This document shows, piece by piece, positions 38,206 through 50,630 of a stretch of 64,000 nucleotides of DNA; within the stretch, counting starts at the first letter, position 1; each line of letters opens with the position of its first letter. The translations under genes were made by a program, and so were the position numbers. Below the pieces are notes generated by a model, which worked only from the letters and a program-made list of their open reading frames with translations, was not told where the DNA came from and made no database searches. The stretch comes from Euonymus europaeus (lineage: Eukaryota; Streptophyta; Magnoliopsida; Celastrales; Celastraceae): assembly GCA_963580455.1 (NCBI GenBank), contig OY756967.1, positions 10,748,501 to 10,812,500 on the forward strand, given 5' to 3'.

Positions 38206-40633
38206 TCGAAATAATCTTGGAAGCTTATACTCATAAAATTTGACAAAGGAGAACAATAAAAAGTGTACACCGAGCAACTTTGATGTTCCGAAGTTGCTCA
38301 ACTCTCTCTATGAAGGAGCTTTTGAATGTTTTGTCCATTTGTCGTAGAAAGTTGGTCTTTTGCCATCGAAAAAATCTTGGAAGCTTATACTCATAAAATT
38401 TGACATAGATGAACATTAAAAAGTGTACACCGAGCAACTTTGATAGTACGAAGTTGCTCAACTCTCTCTTTGGAGGAGCTTTTAACGGTTTTGTCCACTT
38501 GTCATAGAAAGTTTGTGTTTTCGCATCGAAATAATCCTTGAAGCTCATACTCAGAAAATTCGACATAGAAGAACAATAAAACGTGCACACCGAGCATATT
38601 TGATAGTCCGAAGTTGCTCAACTCTCTCTATGGAGGAGCTTTTAACGGTTTTGTCCATTTGTCATAGAAAGTTGGTGTTTTTGCATTGAAATAATCTTGG
38701 AAGCTCATTTTCGTAAAATTTAACATAGGAGAACAATAAAAAGTGTACACCGAGCAACTTTGATGTTCCGAAGTTGCTCAACTCTCTCTATGAAGGAGCT
38801 TTTGAATGTTTTGTCCATTTGTCATAGAAAGTTGGTCTTTTGCCATTGAAATAATCTTGGAAGCTTATACTCATAAAATTTGACATAGATGAACATTAAA
38901 AAGTGTACACCGAGCAACTTTGATGGTACGAAGTTGCTCAACTCTCTCTTTGGAGGAGCTTTTAACGGTTTTGTCCACTTGTCATAGAAAGTTTGTGTTT
39001 TCGCATCGAAATAATCCTTGAAGCTCATACTCAGAAAATTCGACATAGAAGAACAATAAAACGTGCACACCGAGCATATTTGATAGTCCGAAGTTGCTCA
39101 ACTCTCTCTATGGAGGAGCTTTTAACGGTTTTGTCCATTTGTCATAGAAAGTTGGTGTTTTTGCATTGAAATAATCTTGGAAGCTCATTTTCGTAAAATT
39201 TAACATAGAAGAACAATAAAAATTGTACACCGAGCAACTTTGATTGTCCGAAGTTGCTCAACTCTCTCTATGGAGGGAGCTTTTGAAGGTTTTGTACATT
39301 TGTCATAGAAAGTTGTTGTTTTCGCATCGAAATAATCTTGGAAGCTTATACTCATAAAATTTGACATAGAAGAACAATAAAACGTGTACACCGAGCAACT
39401 TTGATGTTCCGAAGTTGCTCAACTCTCTCTATGGAGGGAGCTTTTGAAGGTTTTGTCCATTTGTCATAGAAAGTTGTTGTTTTGGCATCGAAATAATCTT
39501 GGAAGCTTATACTCATAAAATTTGATATAGGAGAACAATAAAAAGTGTACACCGAGCAACTTTGATGTTCCGAAGTTGCTCAACTCTCTCTATGAAGGAG
39601 CTTTCGAATGTTTTGTCCATTTGTCGTAGAAAGTTGGTCTTTTGCCATCGAAATAATCTTGGAAGCTTATACTCATAAAATTTGACATAGATGAACATTA
39701 AAAAGTGTACACCGAGCAACTTTGATAGTACGAAGTTGCTCAACTCTCTCTATGGAGGAGCTTTTGAATGTTTTGTCCATTTGTCGTAGAAAGTTGGTCT
39801 TTTGCCATCGAAATAATCTTGGAAGCTTATACTCAAAAAATTTGACATAGATGAACATTAAAAAGTGTACACCGAGCAACTTCGATATTCCGAAGTTGCT
39901 CAACTCTCTCTATGGAGGAGCTTTTAACGGTTTTGTCCATTTGTCATAGAAAGTTTGTGTTTATAAAATTCGAAGTAGATGAACAATAAAACGTGCACAC
40001 CGAGCATCTTTGATAGTCCGAAGTTGCTCAACTCTCTCTATGGAGGAGCTTTTAACGGTTTTGTCCATTTGTCATAGAAAGTTGGTGTTTTTGCATTGAA
40101 ATAATCTTGAAAGCTCATTTTCGTAAAATTTAACATAGAAGAACAATAAAAATTGTACACCGAGCAACTTTGATTGTCCGAAGTTGCTCAACTCTCTCTA
40201 TGGAGGAGCTTTTAAAGGGTTTGTCGATTTGTCATAGAAAGTTGCTGTTTTGGCATCGAAATAATCTTGGAAGCTTATACTCATAAAATTTGACATAGAA
40301 GAACAATAAAACGTGTACACCGAGCATCTTTGATGTTCCGAAATGGGTCAACTCTCTCTATGAAGGAGCTTTTAACTGTTTTATCCATTTGTCATAGAAA
40401 CTTGGGATTTTGGCATCGAAATAATCTAGGAAGCTTATACTCATAAAATTTGACATAGAAGAACAATAAAACGTGTACACCGAGCAACTTTGATGTTCCG
40501 AAGTTGCTCAACTCTCTCTATGGAGGGAGCTTTTGAAGGTTTTGTCCATTTGTCATAGAAAGTTGTTGTTTTGGCATCGATATAATCTTGGAAGATTATA
40601 CTCATAAAATTTGATATAGGAGAACAATAAAAA
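37622..40633. repeat. 19-mer HOR, 3012 bp, copy 1
   Basis: Order is H-A-B-B-C-D-E-C-D-E-B-B-C-C-Dt-E-F-G-B. The length is 19 monomers minus 32 bp. From about 38010 to 40461 it also matches 31700-34150 at an offset of 6311, so the three 1730-bp units sit between two copies of the same flank. The last B monomer (about 40463-40633) carries cgatataatc and ggaagattat. Those changes otherwise occur near 42501-42520 in the second copy, so it was probably exchanged between the two. Confidence 0.9.
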
Positions 40634-43600
40634 GTGTACACCGAGCAACTTTGTTGTTCCGAAGTTGCCCAACTCTCTCTATGGAGGAGCTTTTGAATGT
40701 TTTTCCATTTGTCATAGAAAGTTGGTCTTTTGCCATCGAAATAATCTTGGAAGCTTATACTCATAAAATTTGACATAGAAGAACATTAAAAAGTGTACAC
40801 CGAGCAACTTTGTTGTTCCGAAGTTGCTCAATTCTCTATATGGAGGAGCTTTTCAAGGTATTGTCCATTTATCATAGAAAGTTGTTGTTTTGCCATCGAA
40901 ATAATCTAGGAAGCTTATACTCATGAAATTTGATACAGAAAAACAATAAAAAGTGTACATCGAGCAACTTTGATTGTCCGAAGTTGCTCAACTCTCTCTA
41001 TGGAGGGAGCTTTTGAAGGTTTTGTACATTTGTCATAGAAAGTTGTTGTTTTGGTATTGAAATAATCTTGGAAGCTTATACTCATAAAATTTGACATAGA
41101 AGAACAATAAAATGTGTACACCGAGCAACTTTGATGTTCCGAAGTTGCTGAACTCTCTCTATGGAGGGAGATTTTGAAGGTTTTGTCCATTTGTCATAGA
41201 AAGTTGTTGTTTTGGTATCGAAATAATCTTGGAAGCTTATACTCATAAAATTTGACAAAGGAGAACAATAAAAAGTGTACACCGAGCAACTTTGATGTTC
41301 CGAAGTTGCTCAACTCTCTCTATGAAGGAGCTTTTGAATGTTTTGTCCATTTGTCGTAGAAAGTTGGTCTTTTGCCATCGAAAAAATCTTGGAAGCTTAT
41401 ACTCATAAAATTTGACATAGATGAACATTAAAAAGTGTACACCGAGCAACTTTGATAGTACGAAGTTGCTCAACTCTCTCTTTGGAGGAGCTTTTAACGG
41501 TTTTGTCCACTTGTCATAGAAAGTTTGTGTTTTCGCATCGAAATAATCCTTGAAGCTCATACTCAGAAAATTCGACATAGAAGAACAATAAAACGTGCAC
41601 ACCGAACATATTTGATAGTCCGAAGTTGCTCAACTCTCTCTATGGAGGAGCTTTTAACGGTTTTGTCCATTTGTCATAGAAAGTTGGTGTTTTTGCATTG
41701 AAATAATCTTGGAAGCTCATTTTCGTAAAATTTAACATAGGAGAACAATAAAAAGTGTACACCGAGCAACTTTGATGTTTCGAAGTTGCTCAACTCTCTC
41801 TATGAAGGAGCTTTTGAATGTTTTGTCCATTTGTCATAGAAAGTTGGTCTTTTGCCATTGAAATAATCTTGGAAGCTTATACTCATAAAATTTGACATAG
41901 ATGAACATTAAAAAGTGTACACCGAGCAACTTTGATAGTACGAAGTTGCTCAACTCTCTCTTTGGAGGAGCTTTTAACGGTTTTGTCCACTTGTCATAGA
42001 AAGTTTGTGTTTTCGCATCGAAATAATCCTTGAAGCTCATACTCAGAAAATTCGACATAGAAGAACAATAAAACGTGCACACCGAGCATATTTGATAGTC
42101 CGAAGTTGCTCAACTCTCTCTATGGAGGAGCTTTTAACGGTTTTGTCCATTTGTCATAGAAAGTTGGTGTTTTTGCATTGAAATAATCTTGGAAGCTCAT
42201 TTTCGTAAAATTTAACATAGAAGAACAATAAAAATTGTACACCGAGCAACTTTGATTGTCCGAAGTTGCTCAACTCTCTCTATGGAGGGAGCTTTTGAAG
42301 GTTTTGTACATTTGTCATAGAAAGTTGTTGTTTTCGCATCGAAATAATCTTGGAAGCTTATACTCATAAAATTTGACATAGAAGAACAATAAAACGTGTA
42401 CACCGAGCAACTTTGATGTTCCGAAGTTGCTCAACTCTCTCTATGGAGGGAGCTTTTGAAGGTTTTGTCCATTTGTCATAGAAAGTTGTTGTTTTGGCAT
42501 CGATATAATCTTGGAAGATTATACTCATAAAATTTGATATAGGAGAACAATAAAAAGTGTACACCGAGCAACTTTGATGTTCCGAAGTTGCTCAACTCTC
42601 TCTATGAAGGAGCTTTCGAATGTTTTTTCCATTTGTCGTAGAAAGTTGGTCTTTTGCCATCGAAATAATCTTGGAAGCTTATACTCATAAAATTTGACAT
42701 AGATGAACATTAAAAAGTGTACACCGAGCAACTTTGATAGTACGAAGTTGCTCAACTCTCTCTATGGAGGAGCTTTTGAATGTTTTGTCCATTTGTCGTA
42801 GAAAGTTGGTCTTTTGCCATCGAAATAATCTTGGAAGCTTATACTCAAAAAATTTGACATAGATGAACATTAAAAAGTGTACACCGAGCAACTTCGATAG
42901 TCCGAAGTTGCTCAACTCTCTCTATGGAGGAGCTTTTAACGGTTTTGTCCATTTGTCATAGAAAGTTTGTGTTTATAAAATTCGAAGTAGATGAACAATA
43001 AAACGTGCACACCGAGCATCTTTGATAGTCCGAAGTTGCTCAACTCTCTCTATGGAGGAGCTTTTAACGGTTTTGTCCATTTGTCATAGAAAGTTGGTGT
43101 TTTTGCATTGAAATAATCTTGAAAGCTCATTTTCGTAAAATTTAACATAGAAGAACAATAAAAATTGTACACCGAGCAACTTTGATTGTCCGAAGTTGCT
43201 CAACTCTCTCTATGGAGGAGCTTTTAAAGGGTTTGTCGATTTGTCATAGAAAGTTGCTGTTTTGGCATCGAAATAATCTTGGAAGCTTATACTCATAAAA
43301 TTTGACATAGAAGAACAATAAAACGTGTACACCGAGCATCTTTGATGTTCCGAAATGGGTCAACTCTCTCTATGAAGGAGCTTTTAACTGTTTTATCCAT
43401 TTGTCATAGAAACTTGGGATTTTGGCATCGAAATAATCTAGGAAGCTTATACTCATAAAATTTGACATAGAAGAACATTAAAAAGTGTACACCGAGCAAC
43501 TTTGTTGTTCCGAAGTTGCCAAACTCTCTCTATGGAGGAGCTTTTGAATGTTTTTCCATTTGTCATAGAAAGTTGGTCTTTTGCCATCGAAATAATCTTG

Positions 43601-43645
43601 GAAGCTTATACTCATAAAATTTGACATAGAAGAACATTAAAAAGT
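40634..43645. repeat. 19-mer HOR, 3012 bp, copy 2
   Basis: Matches the unit on its left at an offset of 3012 to about 43473, with scattered differences such as accgaacat near 41604 and ttttttcc near 42625. The final monomer is H instead of B. It leads into the 1922-bp repeats, whose homology begins at about 43444. Confidence 0.88.
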
Positions 43646-45365
43646 GTACACCGAGCAACTTTGTTGTTCCGAAGTTGCTCAATTCTCTATATGGAGGAGC
43701 TTTTCAAGGTATTGTCCATTTATCATAGAAAGTTGTTGTTTTGCCATCGAAATAATCTAGGAAGCTTATACTCATGAAATTTGATATAGAAAAACAATAA
43801 AAAGTGTACATCGAGCAACTTTGATTGTCCGAAGTTGCTCAACTCTCTCTATGGAGGGAGCTTTTGAAGGTTTTGTACATTTGTCATAGAAAGTTGTTGT
43901 TTTGGTATTGAAATAATCTTGGAAGCTTATACTCATAAAATTTGACATAGAAGAACAATAAAATGTGTACACCGAGCAACTTTGATGTTCCGAAGTTGCT
44001 GAACTCTCTCTATGGAGGGAGATTTTGAAGGTTTTGTCCATTTGTCATAGAAAGTTGTTGTTTTGGTATCGAAATAATCTTGGAAGCTTATACTCATAAA
44101 ATTTGACAAAGGAGAACAATAAAAAGTGTACACCGAGCAACTTTGATGTTCCGAAGTTGCTCAACTCTCTCTATGAAGGAGCTTTTGAATGTTTTGTCCA
44201 TTTGTCATAGAAAGTTGGTCTTTTGCCATCGAAATAATCTTGGAAGCTTATACTCATAAAATTTGACATAGATGAACATTAAAAAGTGTACACCGAGCAA
44301 CTTTGATAGTACGAAGTTGCTCAACTCTCTCTATGGAGGAGCTTTTGAATGTTTTGTCCATTTGTCGTAGAAAATTGGTCTTTTGCCATCGAAATAATCT
44401 TGGAAGCTGATGCTCAAAAAATTTGACATAGATGAACATTAAAAAGTGTACACCGAGCAACTTCGATAGTCCGAAGTTGCTCAACTCTCTCTATTGAGGA
44501 GCTTTTAACGGTTTTGACCATTTGTCATAGAAAGTTTGTGTTTTCGCATCGAAATAATCCTGGAAGCTCATACTCATAAAATTCGAAGTAGATGAACAAT
44601 AAAACGTGCACACCGAGCATCTTTGATAGTCCGAAGTTGCTCAACTCTCTCTATGGAGGAGCTTTTAACGGTTTTGTCCATTTGTCATAGAAAGTTGCTG
44701 TTTTGGCATCGAAATAATCTTGGAAGCTTATACTCATAAAATTTGACATAGAAGAACAATAAAACGTGTACATCGAGCATCTTTGATGATCCGAAATGGG
44801 TCAACTCTCTCTATGAAGGAGCTTTTAACTGTTTTATCCATTTGTAATAGAAACTTGGGATTTTGGCATCGAAATAATCTCGGATGCTTATACTCATAAA
44901 ATTTGACATAGAAGAACAATAAAAAGTGTCAACCGAGCAACTTGGATGTTTCGAAGTTGCTCAACTCTCTCTATGGAGGAGCTTTTGAAGGTTTTGTCCA
45001 TTTGTCATAGAAAGTTGTTGTTTGGTCATCGAAATAATCTTGGAAGCTTATACTCATAAAATTTGACATAGAAGAACAATAAAACGTGTACACCGAGCAT
45101 CTTTGATGGTCCGAAATTGGTCAACTCTCCCTATGAAGGAGCCTTTAACAGTTTTCTCCATTTGTCATAGAAACTTGGGATTTTGGCATCGAAATAATCT
45201 AGGAAGCTTATACTCATGAAATTCGATATAGAAGAACAATAAAAAGTGTACACCGAGCAACTTTGATTGTCCGAAGTTGCTCAACTCTCTCTTTGGAGGG
45301 AGCTTTTGAAGGTTTTGTCCATTTGTCATAGAAAGTTGTTGTTTTGGCATCGAAATAATCTTGAA
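43444..45365. repeat. 12-mer HOR, 1922 bp, copy 1
   Basis: Order is H-A-B-B-C-C-D-X-G-I-J-B. The D monomer is full length and carries cgaagtagatgaac, so this unit represents the state before the 32-bp deletion although it lies among deleted copies. It matches 29027-30948 at an offset of 14417. Confidence 0.95.
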
Positions 45366-47287
45366 AGCTTATACTCATAAAATTTGACATAGAAGAACAT
45401 TAAAAAGTGTACACCGAGCAACTTTGTTGTTCCGAAGTTGCCCAACTCTCTCTATGGAGGAGCTTTTGAATGTTTTTCCATTTGTCATAGAAAGTTGGTC
45501 TTTTGCCATCGAAATAATCTTGGAAGCTTATACTCATAAAATTTGACATAGAAGAACATTAAAAAGTGTACACCGAGCAACTTTGTTGTTCCGAAGTTGC
45601 TCAATTCTCTATATGGAGGAGCTTTTCAAGGTATTGTCCATTTATCATAGAAAGTTGTTGTTTTGCCATCGAAATAATCTAGGAAGCTTATACTCATGAA
45701 ATTTGATATAGAAAAACAATAAAAAGTGTACATCGAGCAACTTTGATTGTCCGAAGTTGCTCAACTCTCTCTATGGAGGGAGCTTTTGAAGGTTTTGTAC
45801 ATTTGTCATAGAAAGTTGTTGTTTTGGTATTGAAATAATCTTGGAAGCTTATACTCATAAAATTTGACATAGAAGAACAATAAAACGTGTACACCGAGCA
45901 ACTTTGATGTTCCGAAGTTGCTGAACTCTCTCTATGGAGGGAGATTTTGAAGGTTTTGTCCATTTGTCATAGAAAGTTGTTGTTTTGGTTTCGAAATAAT
46001 CTTGGAAGCTTATACTCATAAAATTTGACAAAGGAGAACAATAAAAAGTGTACACCGAGCAACTTTGATGTTCCGAAGTTGCTCAACTCTCTCTATGAAG
46101 GAGCTTTTGAATGTTTTGTCCATTTGTCATAGAAAGTTGGTCTTTTGCCATCGAAATAATCTTGGAAGCTTATACTCATAAAATTTGACATAGATGAACA
46201 TTAAAAAGTGTACACCGAGCAACTTTGATAGTACGAAGTTGCTCAACTCTCTCTATGGAGGAGCTTTTGAATGTTTTGTCCATTTGTCGTAGAAAATTGG
46301 TCTTTTGCCATCGAAATAATCTTGGAAGCTGATGCTCAAAAAATTTGACATAGATGAACATTAAAAAGTGTACACCGAGCAACTTCGATAGTCCGAAGTT
46401 GCTCAACTCTCTCTATTGAGGAGCTTTTAACGGTTTTGACCATTTGTCATAGAAAGTTTGTGTTTTCGCATCGAAATAATCCTGGAAGCTCATAATCATA
46501 AAATTCGAAGTAGATGAACAATAAAACGTGCACACCGAGCATTTTTGATAGTCCGAAGTTGCTCAACTCTCTCTATGGAGGAGCTTTTAACGGTTTTGTC
46601 CATTTGTCATAGAAAGTTGCTGTTTTGGCATCGAAATAATCTTGGAAGCTTATACTCATAAAATTTGACATAGAAGAACAATAAAACGTGTACATCGAGC
46701 ATCTTTGATGATCCGAAATGGGTCAACTCTCTCTATGAAGGAGCTTTTAACTGTTTTATCCATTTGTAATAGAAACTTGGGATTTTGGCATCGAAATAAT
46801 CTCGGATGCTTATACTCATAAAATTTGACATAGAAGAACAATAAAAAGTGTCAACCGAGCAACTTGGATGTTTCGAAGTTGCTCAACTCTCTCTATGGAG
46901 GAGCTTTTGAAGGTTTTGTCCATTTGTCATAGAAAGTTGTTGTTTGGTCATCGAAATAATCTTGGAAGCTTATACTCATAAAATTTGACATAGAAGAACA
47001 ATAAAACGTGTACACCGAGCATCTTTGATGGTCCGAAATTGGTCAACTCTCTCTATGAAGGAGCCTTTAACAGTTTTCTCCATTTGTCATAGAAACTTGG
47101 GATTTTGGCATCGAAATAATCTAGGAAGCTTATACTCATGAAATTCGATATAGAAGAACAATAAAAAGTGTACACCGAGCAACTTTGATTGTCCGAAGTT
47201 GCTCAACTCTCTCTTTGGAGGGAGCTTTTGAAGGTTTTGTCCATTTGTCATAGAAAGTTGTTGTTTTGGCATCGAAATAATCTTGAA
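45366..47287. repeat. 12-mer HOR, 1922 bp, copy 2
   Basis: Tandem copy with few private changes: cataatcataaa near 46490, catttttgat near 46540 and ttggtttcg near 45986. Shared odd features with copy 1, such as ggaagctgatgctc and ctctctattgagg, are absent from the older copy at 29027 and show that the triplication came after the two loci separated. Confidence 0.95.
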
Positions 47288-49209
47288 AGCTTATACTCAT
47301 AAAATTTGACATAGAAGAACATTAAAAAGTGTACACCGAGCAACTTTGTTGTTCCGAAGTTGCCCAACTCTCTCTATGGAGGAGCTTTTGAATGTTTTTC
47401 CATTTGTCATAGAAAGTTGGTCTTTTGCCATCGAAATAATCTTGGAAGCTTATACTCATAAAATTTGACATAGAAGAACATTAAAAAGTGTACACCGAGC
47501 AACTTTGTTGTTCCAAAGTTGCTCAATTCTCTATATGGAGGAGCTTTTCAAGGTATTGTCCATTTATCATAGAAAGTTGTTGTTTTGCCATCGAAATAAT
47601 CTAGGAAGCTTATACTCATGAAATTTGATATAGAAAAACAATAAAAAGTGTACATCGAGCAACTTTGATTGTCCGAAGTTGCTCAACTCTCTCTATGGAG
47701 GGAGCTTTTGAAGGTTTTGTACATTTGTCATAGAAAGTTGTTGTTTTGGTATTGAAATAATCTTGGAAGCTTATACTCATAAAATTTGACATAGAAGAAC
47801 AATAAAACGTGTACACCGAGCAACTTTGATGTTCCGAAGTTGCTGAACTCTCTCTATGGAGGGAGATTTTGAAGGTTTTGTCCATTTGTCATAGAAAGTT
47901 GTTGTTTTGGTATCGAAATAATCTTGGAAGCTTATACTCATAAAATTTGACAAAGGAGAACAATAAAAAGTGTACACCGAGCAACTTTGATGTTCCGAAG
48001 TTGCTCAACTCTCTCTATGAAGGAGCTTTTGAATGTTTTGTCCATTTGTCATAGAAAGTTGGTCTTTTGCCATCGAAATAATCTTCGAAGCTTATACTCA
48101 TAAAATTTGACATAGATGAACATTAAAAAGTGTACACCGAGCAACTTTGATAGTACGAAGTTGCTCAACTCTCTCTGTGGAGGAGCTTTTGAATGTTTTG
48201 TCCATTTGCCGTAGAAAATTGGTCTTTTGCCATCGAAATAATCTTGGAAGCTTATGCTCAAAAAATTTGACATAGATGAACATTAAAAAGTGTACACCGA
48301 GCAACTTCGATAGTCCGAAGTTGCTCAACTCTCTCTATTGAGGAGCTTTTAACGGTTTTGACCATTTGTCATAGAAAGTTTGTGTTTTCGCATCGAAATA
48401 ATCTTGGAAGCTCATACTCATAAAATTCGAAGTAGATGAACAATAAAACGTGCACACCGAGCATCTTTGATAGTCCGAAGTTGCTCAACTCTCTCTATGG
48501 AGGAGCTTTTAACGGTTTTGTCCATTTGTCATAGAAAGTTGCTGTTTTGGCATCGAAATAATCTTGGAAGCTTATACTCATAAAATTTGACATAGAAGAA
48601 CAATAAAACGTGTACATCGAGCATTTTTGATGATCCGAAATGGGTCAACTCTCTCTATGAAGGAGCTTTTAACTGTTTTATCCATTTGTAATAGAAACTT
48701 GGGATTTTGGCATCGAAATAATCTCGGATGCTTATACTCATAAAATTTGACATAGAAGAACAATAAAAAGTGTCAACCGAGCAACTTGGATGTTTCGAAG
48801 TTGCTCAACTCTCTCTATGGAGGAGCTTTTGAAGGTTTTGTCCATTTGTCATAGAAAGTTGTTGTTTGGTCATCGAAATAATCTTGGAAGCTTATACTCA
48901 TAAAATTTGACATAGAAGAACAATAAAACGTGTACACCGAGCATCTTTGATGGTCCGAAATTGGTCAACTCTCTCTATGAAGGAGCCTTTAACAGTTTTC
49001 TCCATTTGTCATAGAAACTTGGGATTTTGGCATCGAAATAATCTAGGAAGCTTATACTCATGAAATTCGATATAGAAGAACAATAAAAAGTGTACACCGA
49101 GCAACTTTGATTGTCCGAAGTTGCTCAACTCTCTCTTTGGAGGGAGCTTTTGAAGGTTTTGTCCATTTGTCATAGAAAGTTGTTGTTTTGGCATCGAAAT
49201 AATCTTGAA
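47288..49209. repeat. 12-mer HOR, 1922 bp, copy 3
   Basis: Third copy, with private changes such as ttccaaagttg near 47512, cttcgaagc near 48084, ctctctgtgg near 48174 and tttgccgtag near 48206. It keeps ggaagcttatgctc (near 48245) where copies 1 and 2 read ggaagctgatgctc, so this end is closer to the ancestral form. It ends when aagaacat is replaced by aagaacaat near 49240. Confidence 0.93.
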
Positions 49210-50630
49210 AGCTTATACTCATAAAATTTGACATAGAAGAACAATAAAACGTGTACACCGAGCAACTTTGATGTTCCGAAGTTGCTCAACTCTCTCTATG
49301 GAGGAGCTTTTGAATGTTTTTTCTATTTGTCATAGAAAGTTGGTCTTTTGCCATCGAAATAATCTTGGAAGCTTATACTCATAAAATTTGACATAGGAGA
49401 ACAATAAAAAGTGTACACCGAGCAACTTTGATGTTCCGAAGTTGCTCAACTCTCTCTATGAAGGAGCTTTTGAATGTTTTGTCCATTTGTCATAGAAAGT
49501 TGGTCTTTTGCCATTGAAATAATCTTGGAAGCTTATACTCATAAAATTTGACATAGATGAACATTAAAAAGTGTACACCGAGCAACTTTGATAGTACGAA
49601 GTTGCTCAACTCTCTCTTTGGAGGAGCTTTTAACGGTTTTGTCCACTTGTCATAGAAAGTTTGTGTTTTCGCATCGAAATAATCCTTGAAGCTCATACTC
49701 AAAAAATTCGACATAGAAGAACAATAAAACGTGCACACCGAGCATATTTGATAGTCCGAAGTTGCTCAACTCTCTCTATGGAGGAGCTTTTAACGGTTTT
49801 GTCCATTTGTCATAGAAAGTTGGTGTTTTTGCATTGAAATAATCTTGGAAGCTCATTTTCGTAAAATTTAACATAGAAGAACAATAAAAATTGTACACCG
49901 AGCAACTTTGATTGTCCGAAGTTGCTCAACTCTCTCTATGGAGGGAGCTTTTGAAGGTTTTGTACATTTGTCATAGAAAGTTGTTGTTTTCGCATCGAAA
50001 TAATCTTGGAAGCTTATACTCATAAAATTTGACATAGAAGAACAATAAAACGTGTACACCGAGCAACTTTGATGTTCCGAAGTTGCTCAACTCTCTCTAT
50101 GGAGGGAGCTTTTGAAGGTTTTGTCCATTTGTCATAGAAAGTTGTTGTTTTGGCATCGAAATAATCTTGGAAGCTTATACTCATAAAATTTGATATAGGA
50201 GAACAATAAAAAGTGTACACCGAGCAACTTTGATGTTCCGAAGTTGCTCAACTCTCTCTATGAAGGAGCTTTCGAATGTTTTGTCCATTTGTCGTAGAAA
50301 GTTGGTCTTTTGCCATCGAAATAATCTTGGAAGCTTATACTCATAAAATTTGACATAGATGAACATTAAAAAGTGTACACCGAGCAACTTTGATAGTACG
50401 AAGTTGCTCAACTCTCTCTATGGAGGAGCTTTTGAATGTTTTGTCCATTTGTCGTAGAAAATTGGTCTTTTGCCATCGAAATAATCTTGGAAGCTTATAC
50501 TCAAAAAATTTGACATAGATGAACATTAAAAAGTGTACACCGAGCAACTTCGATAGTCCGAAGTTGCTCAACTCTCTCTATGGAGGAGCTTTTAACGGTT
50601 TTGTCCATTTGTCATAGAAAGTTTGTGTTT
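49210..50630. repeat. Transition segment H'-C-D-E-B-B-C-C-Dt
   Basis: The first half matches 30949 to about 31680 (offset 18261) and the second half matches about 32889-33650 (offset 16979). It therefore joins the two flanks seen earlier without the doubled C-D-E trio and without the 1730-bp expansion. It ends at a Dt junction (50630/50631), from which the next family is counted. Confidence 0.85.
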
